50,716 bases of DNA from contig NZ_PDWV01000026.1 of the NCBI RefSeq assembly GCF_010093385.1, positions 1 through 50,716 on the forward strand, in the 5' to 3' direction. The position numbers and the translations under genes were made by a program. Positions 20,618 through 28,712 of this stretch are shown here, piece by piece; position 1 is the first letter of the stretch, and every line of letters starts with the position of its first letter. A model generated the notes under the pieces. The model saw only the letters and a list, made by a program, of their open reading frames with translations, made no database searches and had not been told where the DNA came from. Origin of the DNA: Pseudoxanthomonas mexicana. GTDB lineage: Bacteria > Pseudomonadota > Gammaproteobacteria > Xanthomonadales > Xanthomonadaceae.

Positions 20618-21634
20618 TTACCACTCCACCTCGGCCATCGTGCAGTTCAGGCCCGAGCCGATGCCGAGCAGGGCGATGCGGTCGCCCTTCTTCAGCTTGC
20701 CCAGTTCCTTCAGCTTGCTCAGCACGATCGGCACGCTGGCCGGACCGATGTTGCCGTGTTCGGTGAAGATGGTCATGACCTTCTGCGGATCGATGCCGAA
20801 GGACTTGATGAAGGCCTGGGTGTGCGGCCGGCTGACCTGGTGGATGACGAACTGGTCCAGTTCGTCCACCGCCCAGCCCAGCGCCACCTTGGCGGCGGCG
20901 AAGGTCTTGTTGGCCAGCTTCATGCCCTCGATCAGCAGCATGCGGGTGTCGGTGACCATGCGGTCCAGGTTGCCGCGGCAGAGCTTGTTCCACTCGGTGG
21001 CCGAACGGGTCACGCCGCCCTTGTAACGCGGGGCTTCCGGGGCCAGTTCGCGACGCGCCATCACCATCGCCACGGCGCCGCAGCCCAGGGTCAGGGCGGC
21101 CAGCTCGTCGCGGAACTGCTGTTCGGTGACATCGGGCGCATTGAGGCGCTCGATGGTCTTCTCGTAGACCAGGTTGGCGGTCTCGCCATCGACCACCAGC
21201 GCATAGTCGATCTCGCCACGCTCCAGCATGCGCGCGGCGATGTCCATGCCATTGATGAAGGCCAGGCAGGCGTTGGCCACGTCGAAGGTCTGGCACTCGT
21301 CGCCCACGCCCAGGTTGCCGCAGACGATGCTGGCGGTGGACGGTTCGAGGTAGTCGCGGCTGACCGAGGTGTTGACCACCAGGCCGATCTTGTCGGCGCC
21401 GATGCCGGCGTCCAGCAGGGCCTTCCGGGCGGCCAGGGTGGCGGCGTCGGAGGCCTGCACGTCGGCGTCCCACAGGCGACGGGAGTGCACGCCGGCGATG
21501 TCGTTGAGCACGTCGGTCTTGATGCCCAGGCGATCGAGCGTGGGCTGCAGGCGGGCGTTGATCTCGTCGGACGTCAGCGTGTGCGGCGCATCGATATGCG
21601 CCAGTCCCGCGATGGAGACATTCTTGAAGAGCAT
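20618..21634 (-). CDS. oleA: OleA, acyl-CoA head-to-head condensing thiolase
   Basis: 338 residues, thiolase fold (FabH-like). OleA condenses two fatty acyl-CoAs to a 2-alkyl-3-ketoacid, the first step of long-chain olefin synthesis. Cys123 in VANACLAF, His265 in FVIHQVSRP and Asn295 in TEHGNIGPAS form the thiolase triad. Glu97 in DYLEPST matches the additional Glu that marks OleA from FabH; the spacing Glu-26-Cys equals that of the characterised Xanthomonas enzyme (Glu117/Cys143). ATG 21634 gives this length; the longer frame from 21673 is not conserved. A terminator follows. Confidence 0.95.
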   Translation of the reverse strand: MLFKNVSIAGLAHIDAPHTLTSDEINARLQPTLDRLGIKTDVLNDIAGVHSRRLWDADVQASDAATLAARKALLDAGIGADKIGLVVNTSVSRDYLEPSTASIVCGNLGVGDECQTFDVANACLAFINGMDIAARMLERGEIDYALVVDGETANLVYEKTIERLNAPDVTEQQFRDELAALTLGCGAVAMVMARRELAPEAPRYKGGVTRSATEWNKLCRGNLDRMVTDTRMLLIEGMKLANKTFAAAKVALGWAVDELDQFVIHQVSRPHTQAFIKSFGIDPQKVMTIFTEHGNIGPASVPIVLSKLKELGKLKKGDRIALLGIGSGLNCTMAEVEW

Positions 21635-21758
21635 CGAGGTTAGCGCCAAGGCTCGGGCAGAGGGGGCCGACAAGGGTACTCACTTCCCGCCTTCACCGCA
21701 TCTTTACGCAGGATCGCGCGGGGCCCCCCTCACGCTAAAAGGTGACGCGCGTCACATT

Positions 21759-22076
21759 TTATCGGCTGCAGCGGAACGCCGCGAACCGCTGCTCGCCGTG
21801 GACCGGATCACCCAGGGGCTGCAGGGTATCGGCCTGCAATCCCGGCGCTTCGTTGCGGGCCAGGGTTTCCAGTTCGTCGCGGACGCGCAGGGTATTGCGC
21901 TCGTAGAACGCCACGCTGTCCTTGACCGACACCGACACCTCGCCGCGTTTTTCGCAGCCGGCCGGGGTCGCGCCGGCGGGGATCACCCGCACGTTCTTCG
22001 CGGCCGGGGCCAGGTGCACCCAGGTACAGGCGGACAGCAGCACGGCGGACGCAGCGGCAAGGACGGCAAGACGCAT
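21759..22076 (-). CDS. DUF4156-type lipoprotein
   Basis: 105 residues beginning MRLAVLAAASAVLLSAC, a lipoprotein signal with Cys17. The mature part contains TWVHLAPAAKNVRV, AGCEKRGEVSVSVKD and a C-terminal Cys (AAFRCSR), a pattern of small DUF4156 outer-membrane lipoproteins. The 11 residues before this Met in the open frame are not signal-like. It lies between oleA and the second M16 gene, all on the minus strand, with 101 bases and a strong palindrome upstream. Confidence 0.75.
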   Translation of the reverse strand: MRLAVLAAASAVLLSACTWVHLAPAAKNVRVIPAGATPAGCEKRGEVSVSVKDSVAFYERNTLRVRDELETLARNEAPGLQADTLQPLGDPVHGEQRFAAFRCSR

Positions 22077-22146
22077 CGGGGGCACCTTCGGAATGTGAGT
22101 CGCGGCCATTCTGGCCGATCCCGGATGAATCGATCCGGGCCGTCAG

Positions 22147-22170
22147 CCGCCCCTCCGGGGAGGGGCGGCA
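22147..22170 (-). terminator. GC-only hairpin downstream of the second M16 gene
   Basis: Two 11-base arms (GCCGCCCCTCC / GGAGGGGCGGC) with a 2-base centre lie directly after the M16 stop. There is no T tract, so it may be a Rho-dependent pause or 3' stabiliser rather than a true intrinsic terminator. Confidence 0.45.
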
Positions 22171-22177
22171 GCGGGGC

Positions 22178-25042
22178 TCACTTCTTCACGTTGCCGTCGG
22201 CATCCAGCTGGACCGCCTCGCCCAGCTGCAGCGCGCGGACCGAGTCGCCCACCTTGGACAGGTCGCCCACCACCACCCAGGTCAGGGACGAGGGCGACAG
22301 CGTGGCGGCGGCCTTGGCCACATCGGCTGCGCCGATGGCTTCGTTGCGGGCCTTGTACTGGACGATGTAATCGTCCGGACGGCCGTAGCGCTGGTTGGAG
22401 ACGATCTGGCCAAGCACCGCCGAGGCGGTTTCGTACGCGCCCGGCAGTTCCAGGGTGTTGGCCGCGCGGATCTTGGCGATTTCCTCCGGCTTGGCCGGGG
22501 CCTGGCCGGTGGCGAACTGGCTGATCTCCTTTTGCAGTTCCTTCATGGAATCGGCCGTGCGGTCGCTCTGCACCGCCGCGCTGGCCCACCAGGGACGCTG
22601 GCCCAGCGTGTTGCGGGCGCCGCTGTAAGCGCCATACGCCCAGTGCTTGTCCTCGCGCAGGTTCATGTTGAGGCGCGAGCTGAACTGGCCGCCCAGCACC
22701 CCGTTGGCGAAGTCGAAGTCGATGGTGCCGGCGTCGCCCGTGGGCGGTACCAGCTGCGCGGCGTAGACGTTGGACTGGATGGCGCCCGGCTGGTCGATCA
22801 GGAACACGCGCGGCTTGGTCGGATTGGCCACCTTCGGTACTGCGGGCAGCTTCGGCGCGTTGGGCGCGGGCTTCCAGTCGCCCAGGCGGGCCTCCAGCAG
22901 CGGCACGATCTGCGCCAGCGTGGTGTCGCCCACGACGGTGATGCGGGCCTGGTCCGGCTGCAGCCAGTCGCGGTGGAAGGCGACCAGGTCGTCGCGGGTC
23001 AGCGAGGCGATGGAGGCTTCCGTCCCCGAACCGGTGAAGGGGATGGCGTACGGATGGCCGGCGCCGTACAGCAGCGGCGGCAGCGTGCGCAGCGCGGCGG
23101 TCTGCGGACGCGCCTTCTCCTGCTTGATGCCGGCGATCCAGGTGGCGCGGACGCGCTCGATTTCCGCCGGATCGAAGGTCGGCCGGCGCAGCACGTCGGC
23201 CAACAGGTCCAGCGACGGCTCCAGTTTCTCGGTCAGCGCGGACAGGCCCACCGAGGCCGAATCCAGGCCGCCAGCGGTGCTGAGCTCCGCGCCCAGGGCT
23301 TCCTTGCGTGCGGCGAGCGCCAGCGCGCCGTACTGGCCCGCCCCCTCGTCCATCATCTGCAGCGCGAAGCTCGCGGTGCCCAGCTTCTTGCCCACGTCGG
23401 CCGCATAGCCGCCCGGGAACTCGACATTGATCTGCACCACCGGCGTCTCATGGCGCTCGGCCAGCACCACCTGCATGCCGTTGGACAGCGTGGCGCGCTG
23501 GACGGCGGGGAACTTCAGATCGGGGAAGGTGGTGGTCTTCGGCACGCCGGCGCTGCGGTCGACGTCGGTCTTCACCGTCTTGAACTTCGGGTCGACCTTC
23601 GGGGTGGCGGCCGGCGTAGTGGCCGGTGCCGCGAACACGGTTTCCGGCAGGGCCGAGGCCGGGGTCTCGCTGGGCTGCACGAGGATGGTGTGCGACGCGC
23701 CAGCCAGCCACTTCTTCGCGGCCGCCTGCACGTCGGCCGCGGTCGCGTTGGCGAGGATGTCCAGCTCTTCCTGGTAGCAGTCCGGCGTGCCCTGGTAGAC
23801 GGCGCACGAGGCCAGCACGTCGGACTTGCCGCCGAAACCGCCGATGCGCTCGATGCCGCGCACGAATGCCGCGCGACCGGCCACCTTGGCGCGTTCCAGT
23901 TCGTCGGCGGTGGGGCCTTCGGCGATCAGGCGCTTGAGTTCTTCGTCCAGCGCCTTCTCCACCTTGGCCGGGTCCACGCCTTCCTTCACGGTCGAGACCA
24001 GGAAGAAGGTGCCGCTGATCTCGCTGCTCCACTGGTAGGCGCTGGCCTGGTCGGCGATCTTGTCGCCGTGCACCAGGCGGGTGTCGAAGCGCGAGGCCGC
24101 GCTGCCGCCCAGCACCTGGGCGAACAGATCCAGCAGCGCCGCGTCCCGGGTGCCCATCTCGGCCACCGGCCAACCGCGGTACAGGCGCACCTGCGGCACG
24201 CGGTCCGGGATGGTCTCGCGGGTATCCTGGGCATGCTTCGGAATGTGGGTCTTCATGTCGGCCAGCGTGGCGCTGGCCGGAATGTCGCCGAAATAGCGCG
24301 TCACCTTCTCCTTCGCAGTGGCCACGTCGATGTCGCCGGCCAGCACCAGCACGGCGTTGTTGGGGCCGTACCAGCTGCGGAACCAGGTCTTCACGTCGTC
24401 CAGGGTGGCGGCATCCAGGTCGGCCATGGAGCCGATGGTCTGCCAGCTGTAGGGGTGTCCGGCCGGGTACAGCGCCTCGAACATGCGGGCCATGATGCGG
24501 CGGCCATAGGGCTGGTTCTCGCCCTGGCGCTTCTCGTTCTGCACCACGCCGCGCTGTTCGTCCAGCGCCTTCTGGTCGATCGCGCCCAGCAGGTGGCCCA
24601 TGCGGTCGGATTCCATCCACAGCGCCATGTCGAGCGCGGTGGTGGGCACGTTCTGGAAGTAGTTGGTGCGGTCCTGGTTGGTGGTGCCGTTCTGGTCGGT
24701 GGCGCCGACCAGTTCGAACGGCGTGAAGAACTCGCCGTCGTGGTTCTCGCTGCCCTGGAACATCAGGTGCTCGAACAGGTGCGCGAAACCCGTGCGCCCG
24801 GGGCTCTCGTTCTTGCTGCCCACGTGGTACCAGATGTTCACCGCCACGATCGGCGCCTTGCGGTCGGTATGCACGATCACGCGCAGGCCATTGGGCAGGG
24901 TGAACTCCTCATAGGGAATCACGATGTCCGCGGCGGCGGCCGGCTTCGCGTACGTGGGTGCCGGCGCATACGCCAGGCCGCCGAGGGCGGTGGACAGGGC
25001 GAGGGCAAGCAGGGCGGCGCGGGGCCGGCGGGTAAGGCGCAT
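22178..25042 (-). CDS. M16 zinc metallopeptidase, two-domain, exported (second)
   Basis: 954 residues with a signal peptide (RLTRRPRAALLALALSTALGGLAYA). The first domain has HLFEH near residue 87 and the distal Glu in QNEKRQGENQPYG. The second domain (VGKKLGTASFALQMMDEGAG) lacks the zinc motif. AAGGGAG before ATG 25042 sets the start. It resembles the 7803-10589 protein in architecture but differs throughout in sequence, so the pair are old paralogues rather than a recent duplication. Possible envelope protein quality control; substrates unknown. Confidence 0.9.
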   Translation of the reverse strand: MRLTRRPRAALLALALSTALGGLAYAPAPTYAKPAAAADIVIPYEEFTLPNGLRVIVHTDRKAPIVAVNIWYHVGSKNESPGRTGFAHLFEHLMFQGSENHDGEFFTPFELVGATDQNGTTNQDRTNYFQNVPTTALDMALWMESDRMGHLLGAIDQKALDEQRGVVQNEKRQGENQPYGRRIMARMFEALYPAGHPYSWQTIGSMADLDAATLDDVKTWFRSWYGPNNAVLVLAGDIDVATAKEKVTRYFGDIPASATLADMKTHIPKHAQDTRETIPDRVPQVRLYRGWPVAEMGTRDAALLDLFAQVLGGSAASRFDTRLVHGDKIADQASAYQWSSEISGTFFLVSTVKEGVDPAKVEKALDEELKRLIAEGPTADELERAKVAGRAAFVRGIERIGGFGGKSDVLASCAVYQGTPDCYQEELDILANATAADVQAAAKKWLAGASHTILVQPSETPASALPETVFAAPATTPAATPKVDPKFKTVKTDVDRSAGVPKTTTFPDLKFPAVQRATLSNGMQVVLAERHETPVVQINVEFPGGYAADVGKKLGTASFALQMMDEGAGQYGALALAARKEALGAELSTAGGLDSASVGLSALTEKLEPSLDLLADVLRRPTFDPAEIERVRATWIAGIKQEKARPQTAALRTLPPLLYGAGHPYAIPFTGSGTEASIASLTRDDLVAFHRDWLQPDQARITVVGDTTLAQIVPLLEARLGDWKPAPNAPKLPAVPKVANPTKPRVFLIDQPGAIQSNVYAAQLVPPTGDAGTIDFDFANGVLGGQFSSRLNMNLREDKHWAYGAYSGARNTLGQRPWWASAAVQSDRTADSMKELQKEISQFATGQAPAKPEEIAKIRAANTLELPGAYETASAVLGQIVSNQRYGRPDDYIVQYKARNEAIGAADVAKAAATLSPSSLTWVVVGDLSKVGDSVRALQLGEAVQLDADGNVKK

Positions 25043-25186
25043 CGGACACTCCCTTGTAATACGGGGTCGGCAGAACAGAACACCCGATGCTAACCGCGGC
25101 CCTGGCTCATTACACTAGGCCACAAGCCATGACGGATGGCCCATGCGTCCGTGGGCCCTGCCATTCGCGCCTTCCCCGGAGGTTGC

Positions 25187-25891
25187 ATGGACCGCAAGCA
25201 CTGCCTGGTCACCGGCGCCAACCGCGGGTTGGGCCTGGAACTCGTCCGCCAGCTGCTCGGCCGGCACTGCCACGTTGTCGCCACCTGCCGGCAGCCGGGC
25301 AAGGCCACCGCCCTGAATACCCTGGCCGGCGAACATCCCGGGCGCCTGCACGTGCTGCCGCTGGATGTGGCCGATCCCCGCAGCCGCGCCGAACTGGTGC
25401 GCGAACTGCCCCTGGTGACCGACGAAGAGTCCCTGCACCTGCTGATCAACAACGCCGGCGTGCTGCGCGGGGGTGAACGTTTCGGCCAGGTCGTGCCTGC
25501 CGACCTCGATGCCAGCTTCCACACCAATGCGGCGGGCCCGTTCCTGCTGACCCAGGCGCTGGCGCCCCGGCTGGCCGAAGGGGGCGTGGTCGCCAACATC
25601 TCCTCCGAAGTCGGCTCGATCGGCCTGCGGCAGGAATTCCGCACGCCCAGCTACGCCATCGGCAAGGCGGCACAGAACATGGCCACCTCGCTGCTGGCGC
25701 AGGCGCTGTCCACCCGGCACGTCACCGTCGTGGCCCTGCATCCCGGCTGGGTGCGCACCGACATGGGCGGGCAGAACGCCGCGCTGTCGGTGGAGGAGTC
25801 CGCCGCCGGGCTGCTGCACGTGATCGACCGCCTCACGCCCGACGACAGCGGGTCCTTCCTCGATTGGCAGGGCCAGTCCCTGCCCTGGTGA
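25187..25891 (+). CDS. Short-chain dehydrogenase/reductase
   Basis: A 234-residue classical SDR: TGANRGLGLEL (NADP-type nucleotide loop), NNAGVL, catalytic Ser in NISSEVGSIG and YAIGK, then HPGWVRTDMGG. The last phrase is common in the C-factor/CsgA-like and sniffer/carbonyl-reductase subgroup. GGAGG eight bases before ATG 25187 fixes the start. Divergent from the M16 gene with no obvious partner, so the substrate cannot be stated. Confidence 0.88.
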   Translation: MDRKHCLVTGANRGLGLELVRQLLGRHCHVVATCRQPGKATALNTLAGEHPGRLHVLPLDVADPRSRAELVRELPLVTDEESLHLLINNAGVLRGGERFGQVVPADLDASFHTNAAGPFLLTQALAPRLAEGGVVANISSEVGSIGLRQEFRTPSYAIGKAAQNMATSLLAQALSTRHVTVVALHPGWVRTDMGGQNAALSVEESAAGLLHVIDRLTPDDSGSFLDWQGQSLPW

Positions 25892-26291
25892 AACTGAACG
25901 CCATCCCCGGCGTTCCGGCGGAACTGCAACGGTTCCTGCCTAAACCGCATCACAACCAGCACACCCCAAGCTGACCGGCCTCCGGCCCAGGTGGCGTGTT
26001 CGCAGTCACACCACACGCCCGGCCGCGTCTTGTGCATGCAGGACGGACAACCGGACGGACACGCAACCCGGACACCGGACAGCAACACTGCATATTTAAA
26101 TTCAACTGGATCAACAACTTACGTTTGGCACGGTTCCTGCTCCACCTATAACAAGCCGCCCGCTGTTCCGAACCAAACCTGACTGAACCCTGAATCAACT
26201 CATCGAAACAACAGGTTTCGCTTGACCGTTCTGTCTAGGTGTACTACCTTACTACCACACCACCCCACAACATCACTACAGAGGCATGACA
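25892..26291. other. Gene-free 400-base stretch, partly AT-rich, with promoter
   Basis: After the SDR stop there is a small hairpin (25896-25902 with 25909-25915, GAACGCC / GGCGTTC) without a T run. From about 26085 the composition shifts to clearly more A+T than the surroundings (for example CATATTTAAATTCAACTGG), which is where the promoter of the next gene sits. The rest shows no coding pattern. Confidence 0.6.
26125..26152 (+). promoter_or_regulatory. Strong promoter, readable as sigma-54 or sigma-70
   Basis: TTGGCACGGTTCCTGC (26125-26140) has GG-N10-GC spacing, matching the sigma-54 consensus TGGCACG-N4-TTGC closely. The same bases also give TTGGCA, a 16-base spacer and TATAAC (26147-26152), a good sigma-70 promoter. 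Either would produce a leader of about 130-140 bases for the gene at 26292. Confidence 0.6.
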
Positions 26292-26675
26292 ATGAACGCC
26301 AAGAACCTCCTCCCGCTGACCGCCGCCGTCGTCTTCGCCCTGTGCGCCGGCGCCATGGTCGTCTCCGCCACCCAGGCCGACACGGGCCGCACGGCCGCCG
26401 CCGCCGCGGCAGAGCGCATCGTCGACCTGCCGACCGTCACCGTCACCCCGGACGCCGCCGACCTGGCCCACTACAACACCTACAAGGACGCCAAGATCGT
26501 CGACCTGGCCGCCGTCAACGTGACGCCGACCGCCGAGGACCTGGCCTACTTCGTCGCCCAGCAGGCGGTGCGCGTGGTCGACATGCCGGTGGTCACCGTG
26601 CGTCCGTCGGCGGAAGACATGCAGCAGGTCGCCGTGCAGGCAGGTGTGCTGGCCAGCCAGCTGGCTTCGCGTTGA
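26292..26675 (+). CDS. Small exported protein with three internal repeats
   Basis: 127 residues. The N-terminus (NAKNLLPLTAAVVFALCAGAMVVSATQA) is a signal peptide or signal anchor. The mature part consists of three units of about 26 residues, each starting [R/K][I/V]VD[L/M] and continuing VxVxPxAxD[L/M]: RIVDLPTVTVTPDAADL, KIVDLAAVNVTPTAEDL and RVVDMPVVTVRPSAEDM. ATG 26292 is used because GAGG lies seven bases upstream; ATG 26286 would be too close. I do not recognise the family. The strong AT-rich promoter suggests high expression. Confidence 0.7.
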   Translation: MNAKNLLPLTAAVVFALCAGAMVVSATQADTGRTAAAAAAERIVDLPTVTVTPDAADLAHYNTYKDAKIVDLAAVNVTPTAEDLAYFVAQQAVRVVDMPVVTVRPSAEDMQQVAVQAGVLASQLASR

Positions 26676-26769
26676 TACGCAGGCAACACGTTCCACCCGC
26701 GTGATATGCAAGCCGGCCATGGCCGGAGTTCCACCGCACCACCCGCCCGCGAGGCCATGCAGCGCCGCG

Positions 26770-26782
26770 TAGAATGCGCGCC
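26770..26782 (+). promoter_or_regulatory. Candidate -10 box for a leaderless trmL mRNA
   Basis: TAGAAT at 26770-26775 lies seven bases before the trmL ATG, with no Shine-Dalgarno between. Transcription would start at about the A of the ATG. No convincing -35 element is visible. Confidence 0.4.
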
Positions 26783-27262
26783 ATGACCGACGCCCTGGAC
26801 CTCGATGTCCTGCTGTACCAGCCGGAAATTCCCCCGAATACCGGCAATGCCATCCGCCTCTGTGCGAACACCGGCGCGCGGCTGCACCTGATCGAACCCC
26901 TCGGGTTCACGCTGGAAGACAGGCAGCTCAAGCGCGCCGGCCTGGATTACCACGAGTACGCCACGCTGCAGGTCCACGCTTCGCTAGAAGCGGCCCTGCA
27001 GCGCATCCGTCCCGGCCGCCTGTTCGCGCTGAGCACGCGGGGCACCATGCGCTACGACCAGCCCGAGTATCGTCCCGGCGATGCCTTCCTGTTCGGCCCG
27101 GAAACGCGCGGCCTGCCGCAGGACGTGCTGGACGGCCTGCCGCCGGACCAGCGCCTGCGCCTGCCGATGCGGCCGGACAACCGCAGCCTCAACCTCTCCA
27201 ACACCGTGGCGGTGGTGGTGTTCGAGGTTTGGCGCCAGGCAGGGTTCGTGGGCGGCGCTTAG
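26783..27262 (+). CDS. trmL: tRNA (cytidine/uridine-2'-O-)-methyltransferase TrmL
   Basis: A 159-residue SPOUT methyltransferase that modifies the wobble base of tRNA-Leu. The opening VLLYQPEIPPNTGNAIRLC, the SAM-knot motif LFGPETRGLP, and MRPDNRSLNLSNTVAVVVFE are all diagnostic. Start at ATG 26783 (MTDALDLDV); an ATG three codons earlier is possible but would sit within the -10 box. Convergent with the D-amino-acid dehydrogenase gene across a repeat. Confidence 0.93.
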   Translation: MTDALDLDVLLYQPEIPPNTGNAIRLCANTGARLHLIEPLGFTLEDRQLKRAGLDYHEYATLQVHASLEAALQRIRPGRLFALSTRGTMRYDQPEYRPGDAFLFGPETRGLPQDVLDGLPPDQRLRLPMRPDNRSLNLSNTVAVVVFEVWRQAGFVGGA

Positions 27263-27275
27263 CGCGGGTGCCTTT

Positions 27276-27431
27276 GTGGGAGCGACGTAAGTCGCGAACA
27301 CAGGCCGCAGTGCATTGAGATCCGGGAGCAGCGCCAAATGAGCGAATGGCGTGCGCATCGATAAGGACGCCCGTCGTCCTCAAAGCGCCCGGACCGCCAC
27401 CGTCCGCGATCGCGACTTACGTCGCTCCCAC
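27276..27431. repeat. Inverted repeat pair, copy 2 (112-base spacer)
   Basis: The 22-base repeat core seen at 4988-5052 occurs at 27276-27297 and, inverted, at 27410-27431, here 112 bases apart. The pair fills the space between the convergent trmL and dehydrogenase genes. The spacer has no coding or known structural feature. Confidence 0.8.
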
Positions 27432-27446
27432 AAGAACAGGCAGGAT

Positions 27447-28712
27447 TTACGCGAACCGCGCCAGCCCATACGGCGCCAGCGGTATCTCCGTCGGCTGGCC
27501 CGCCATCATCTGGTCGAGCAGGCGCCCGGTCACCGGCCCCTGGGTCAGTCCCAGGTGGCCGTGCCCGGTGGCGACGAAGATCTCCTCGCCCGGCACCCGG
27601 TCGATGATCGGCAGCGAATCCGGCGTGCACGGCCGGTTGCCCGCCCATTCCGAGACCGGTTCGCCGGTGATGCCCGGGAACAGCTTGCGCGCCTCGGGGC
27701 CGAGCCTGCGGATGAGGTGATAGTGCGGATCGCGGTCGAGTGCGGTCAGTTCCTTGATGCTGGTCATGCGGATGCCCGCCTGCATCGGCGACACCACCAG
27801 GTAGCGCTCGGCCCACAGCGTGGGGCGCCCGACCACGGCCTGCGCCTGCGGATACATCAGGTGATAGCCGCGTGCGGGAATCACCGGAATCTTCAGTCCG
27901 AACGGCCGCAGCAGCGCATTGCTCCACGCGCCTGCCGCCACGACGACACGGCCCGCATGCACCGGACCATGATCGGTATCGACCTGGTAGCCGCCGTCGC
28001 GGCGCGCGATCGACGATACGCTCGCGGTCAGCGGCACGGCGCCGCGCGCGCTCAGGTGGTTGAACAGGCGCCGGCAGAAATCGCCCGGGTCGCGCATCGC
28101 CAGCGATTCGCGCTGGAACACCGCGCGCTGGAAGCCGGCACCGATCCCGGGTTCCAGCTCGCGCAGCTGTGCGGCATCGAGCACGTCGAAGGCGACGCCG
28201 TGCCTGCGCATCAGGCCGCGCTCCCACTCGCCCTTCGCGAACGTCTCCTGTTCGCTGTAGACATGCAGGTAGCCGGTATGCGCGATCAGGTCCTGCGCCT
28301 GGATGCGCTCGCCCAGGGCGAGCCACGCGTCACGCGACGCGCGGTTGATCGCGCTCAGCGCGTCGATGATCGGCAGCACGTGCTGCGGACGTCCCTGCAC
28401 CAGGAACTGCAGCAGCCAGCGTGCATACGAAGGGCTGACGCCCCAGTCCAGCTTCAGCGGCGCCAGCGGGTTGGCGAGCATGCGCAGCGCCTTCACCACG
28501 ATGCCCGGCGTCGACTGCGGCATCACGTTGCCGACGGAAATCGAACCCGCGTTGCCGAACGACGTCTCGCCCGCCGGACCCTTGGGGTCGATCAGCATGC
28601 AGGACAGGCCGCGGTCGAGCAGGTGGTGCGCCGTCGACAGACCGACGATGCCGCTACCAATCACCGCGACATCGGTGGTCCGCGACGGGAGGGAGGAGGG
28701 GGAGGAAGTCAT
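27447..28712 (-). CDS. D-amino-acid dehydrogenase (DadA-like FAD oxidoreductase)
   Basis: 421 residues of the DAO family. The FAD-binding motif DVAVIGSGIVGLSTAHHLL is at the N-terminus, an IPARGYHLMYP block lies mid-protein, and the C-terminal FAD phrase (VATGHGHLGLTQGPVTG) is typical of DadA. DadA oxidises D-Ala to pyruvate at the inner face of the membrane, feeding electrons to quinone. The ATG (28712) overlaps the stop of the S12-dipeptidase gene (ATGA), so D-Ala released by that protein is the obvious substrate. It is the last gene of the minus-strand operon starting with the receptor at 33929. D-Ala specificity is inferred from context. Confidence 0.85.
   Translation of the reverse strand: MTSSPSSLPSRTTDVAVIGSGIVGLSTAHHLLDRGLSCMLIDPKGPAGETSFGNAGSISVGNVMPQSTPGIVVKALRMLANPLAPLKLDWGVSPSYARWLLQFLVQGRPQHVLPIIDALSAINRASRDAWLALGERIQAQDLIAHTGYLHVYSEQETFAKGEWERGLMRRHGVAFDVLDAAQLRELEPGIGAGFQRAVFQRESLAMRDPGDFCRRLFNHLSARGAVPLTASVSSIARRDGGYQVDTDHGPVHAGRVVVAAGAWSNALLRPFGLKIPVIPARGYHLMYPQAQAVVGRPTLWAERYLVVSPMQAGIRMTSIKELTALDRDPHYHLIRRLGPEARKLFPGITGEPVSEWAGNRPCTPDSLPIIDRVPGEEIFVATGHGHLGLTQGPVTGRLLDQMMAGQPTEIPLAPYGLARFA

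Noticed and set aside
25892..26124. Small ORF at 25991-26182 on the plus strand
   Set aside because: Low-complexity translation without a ribosome-binding site or conservation clues; it overlaps the promoter region.
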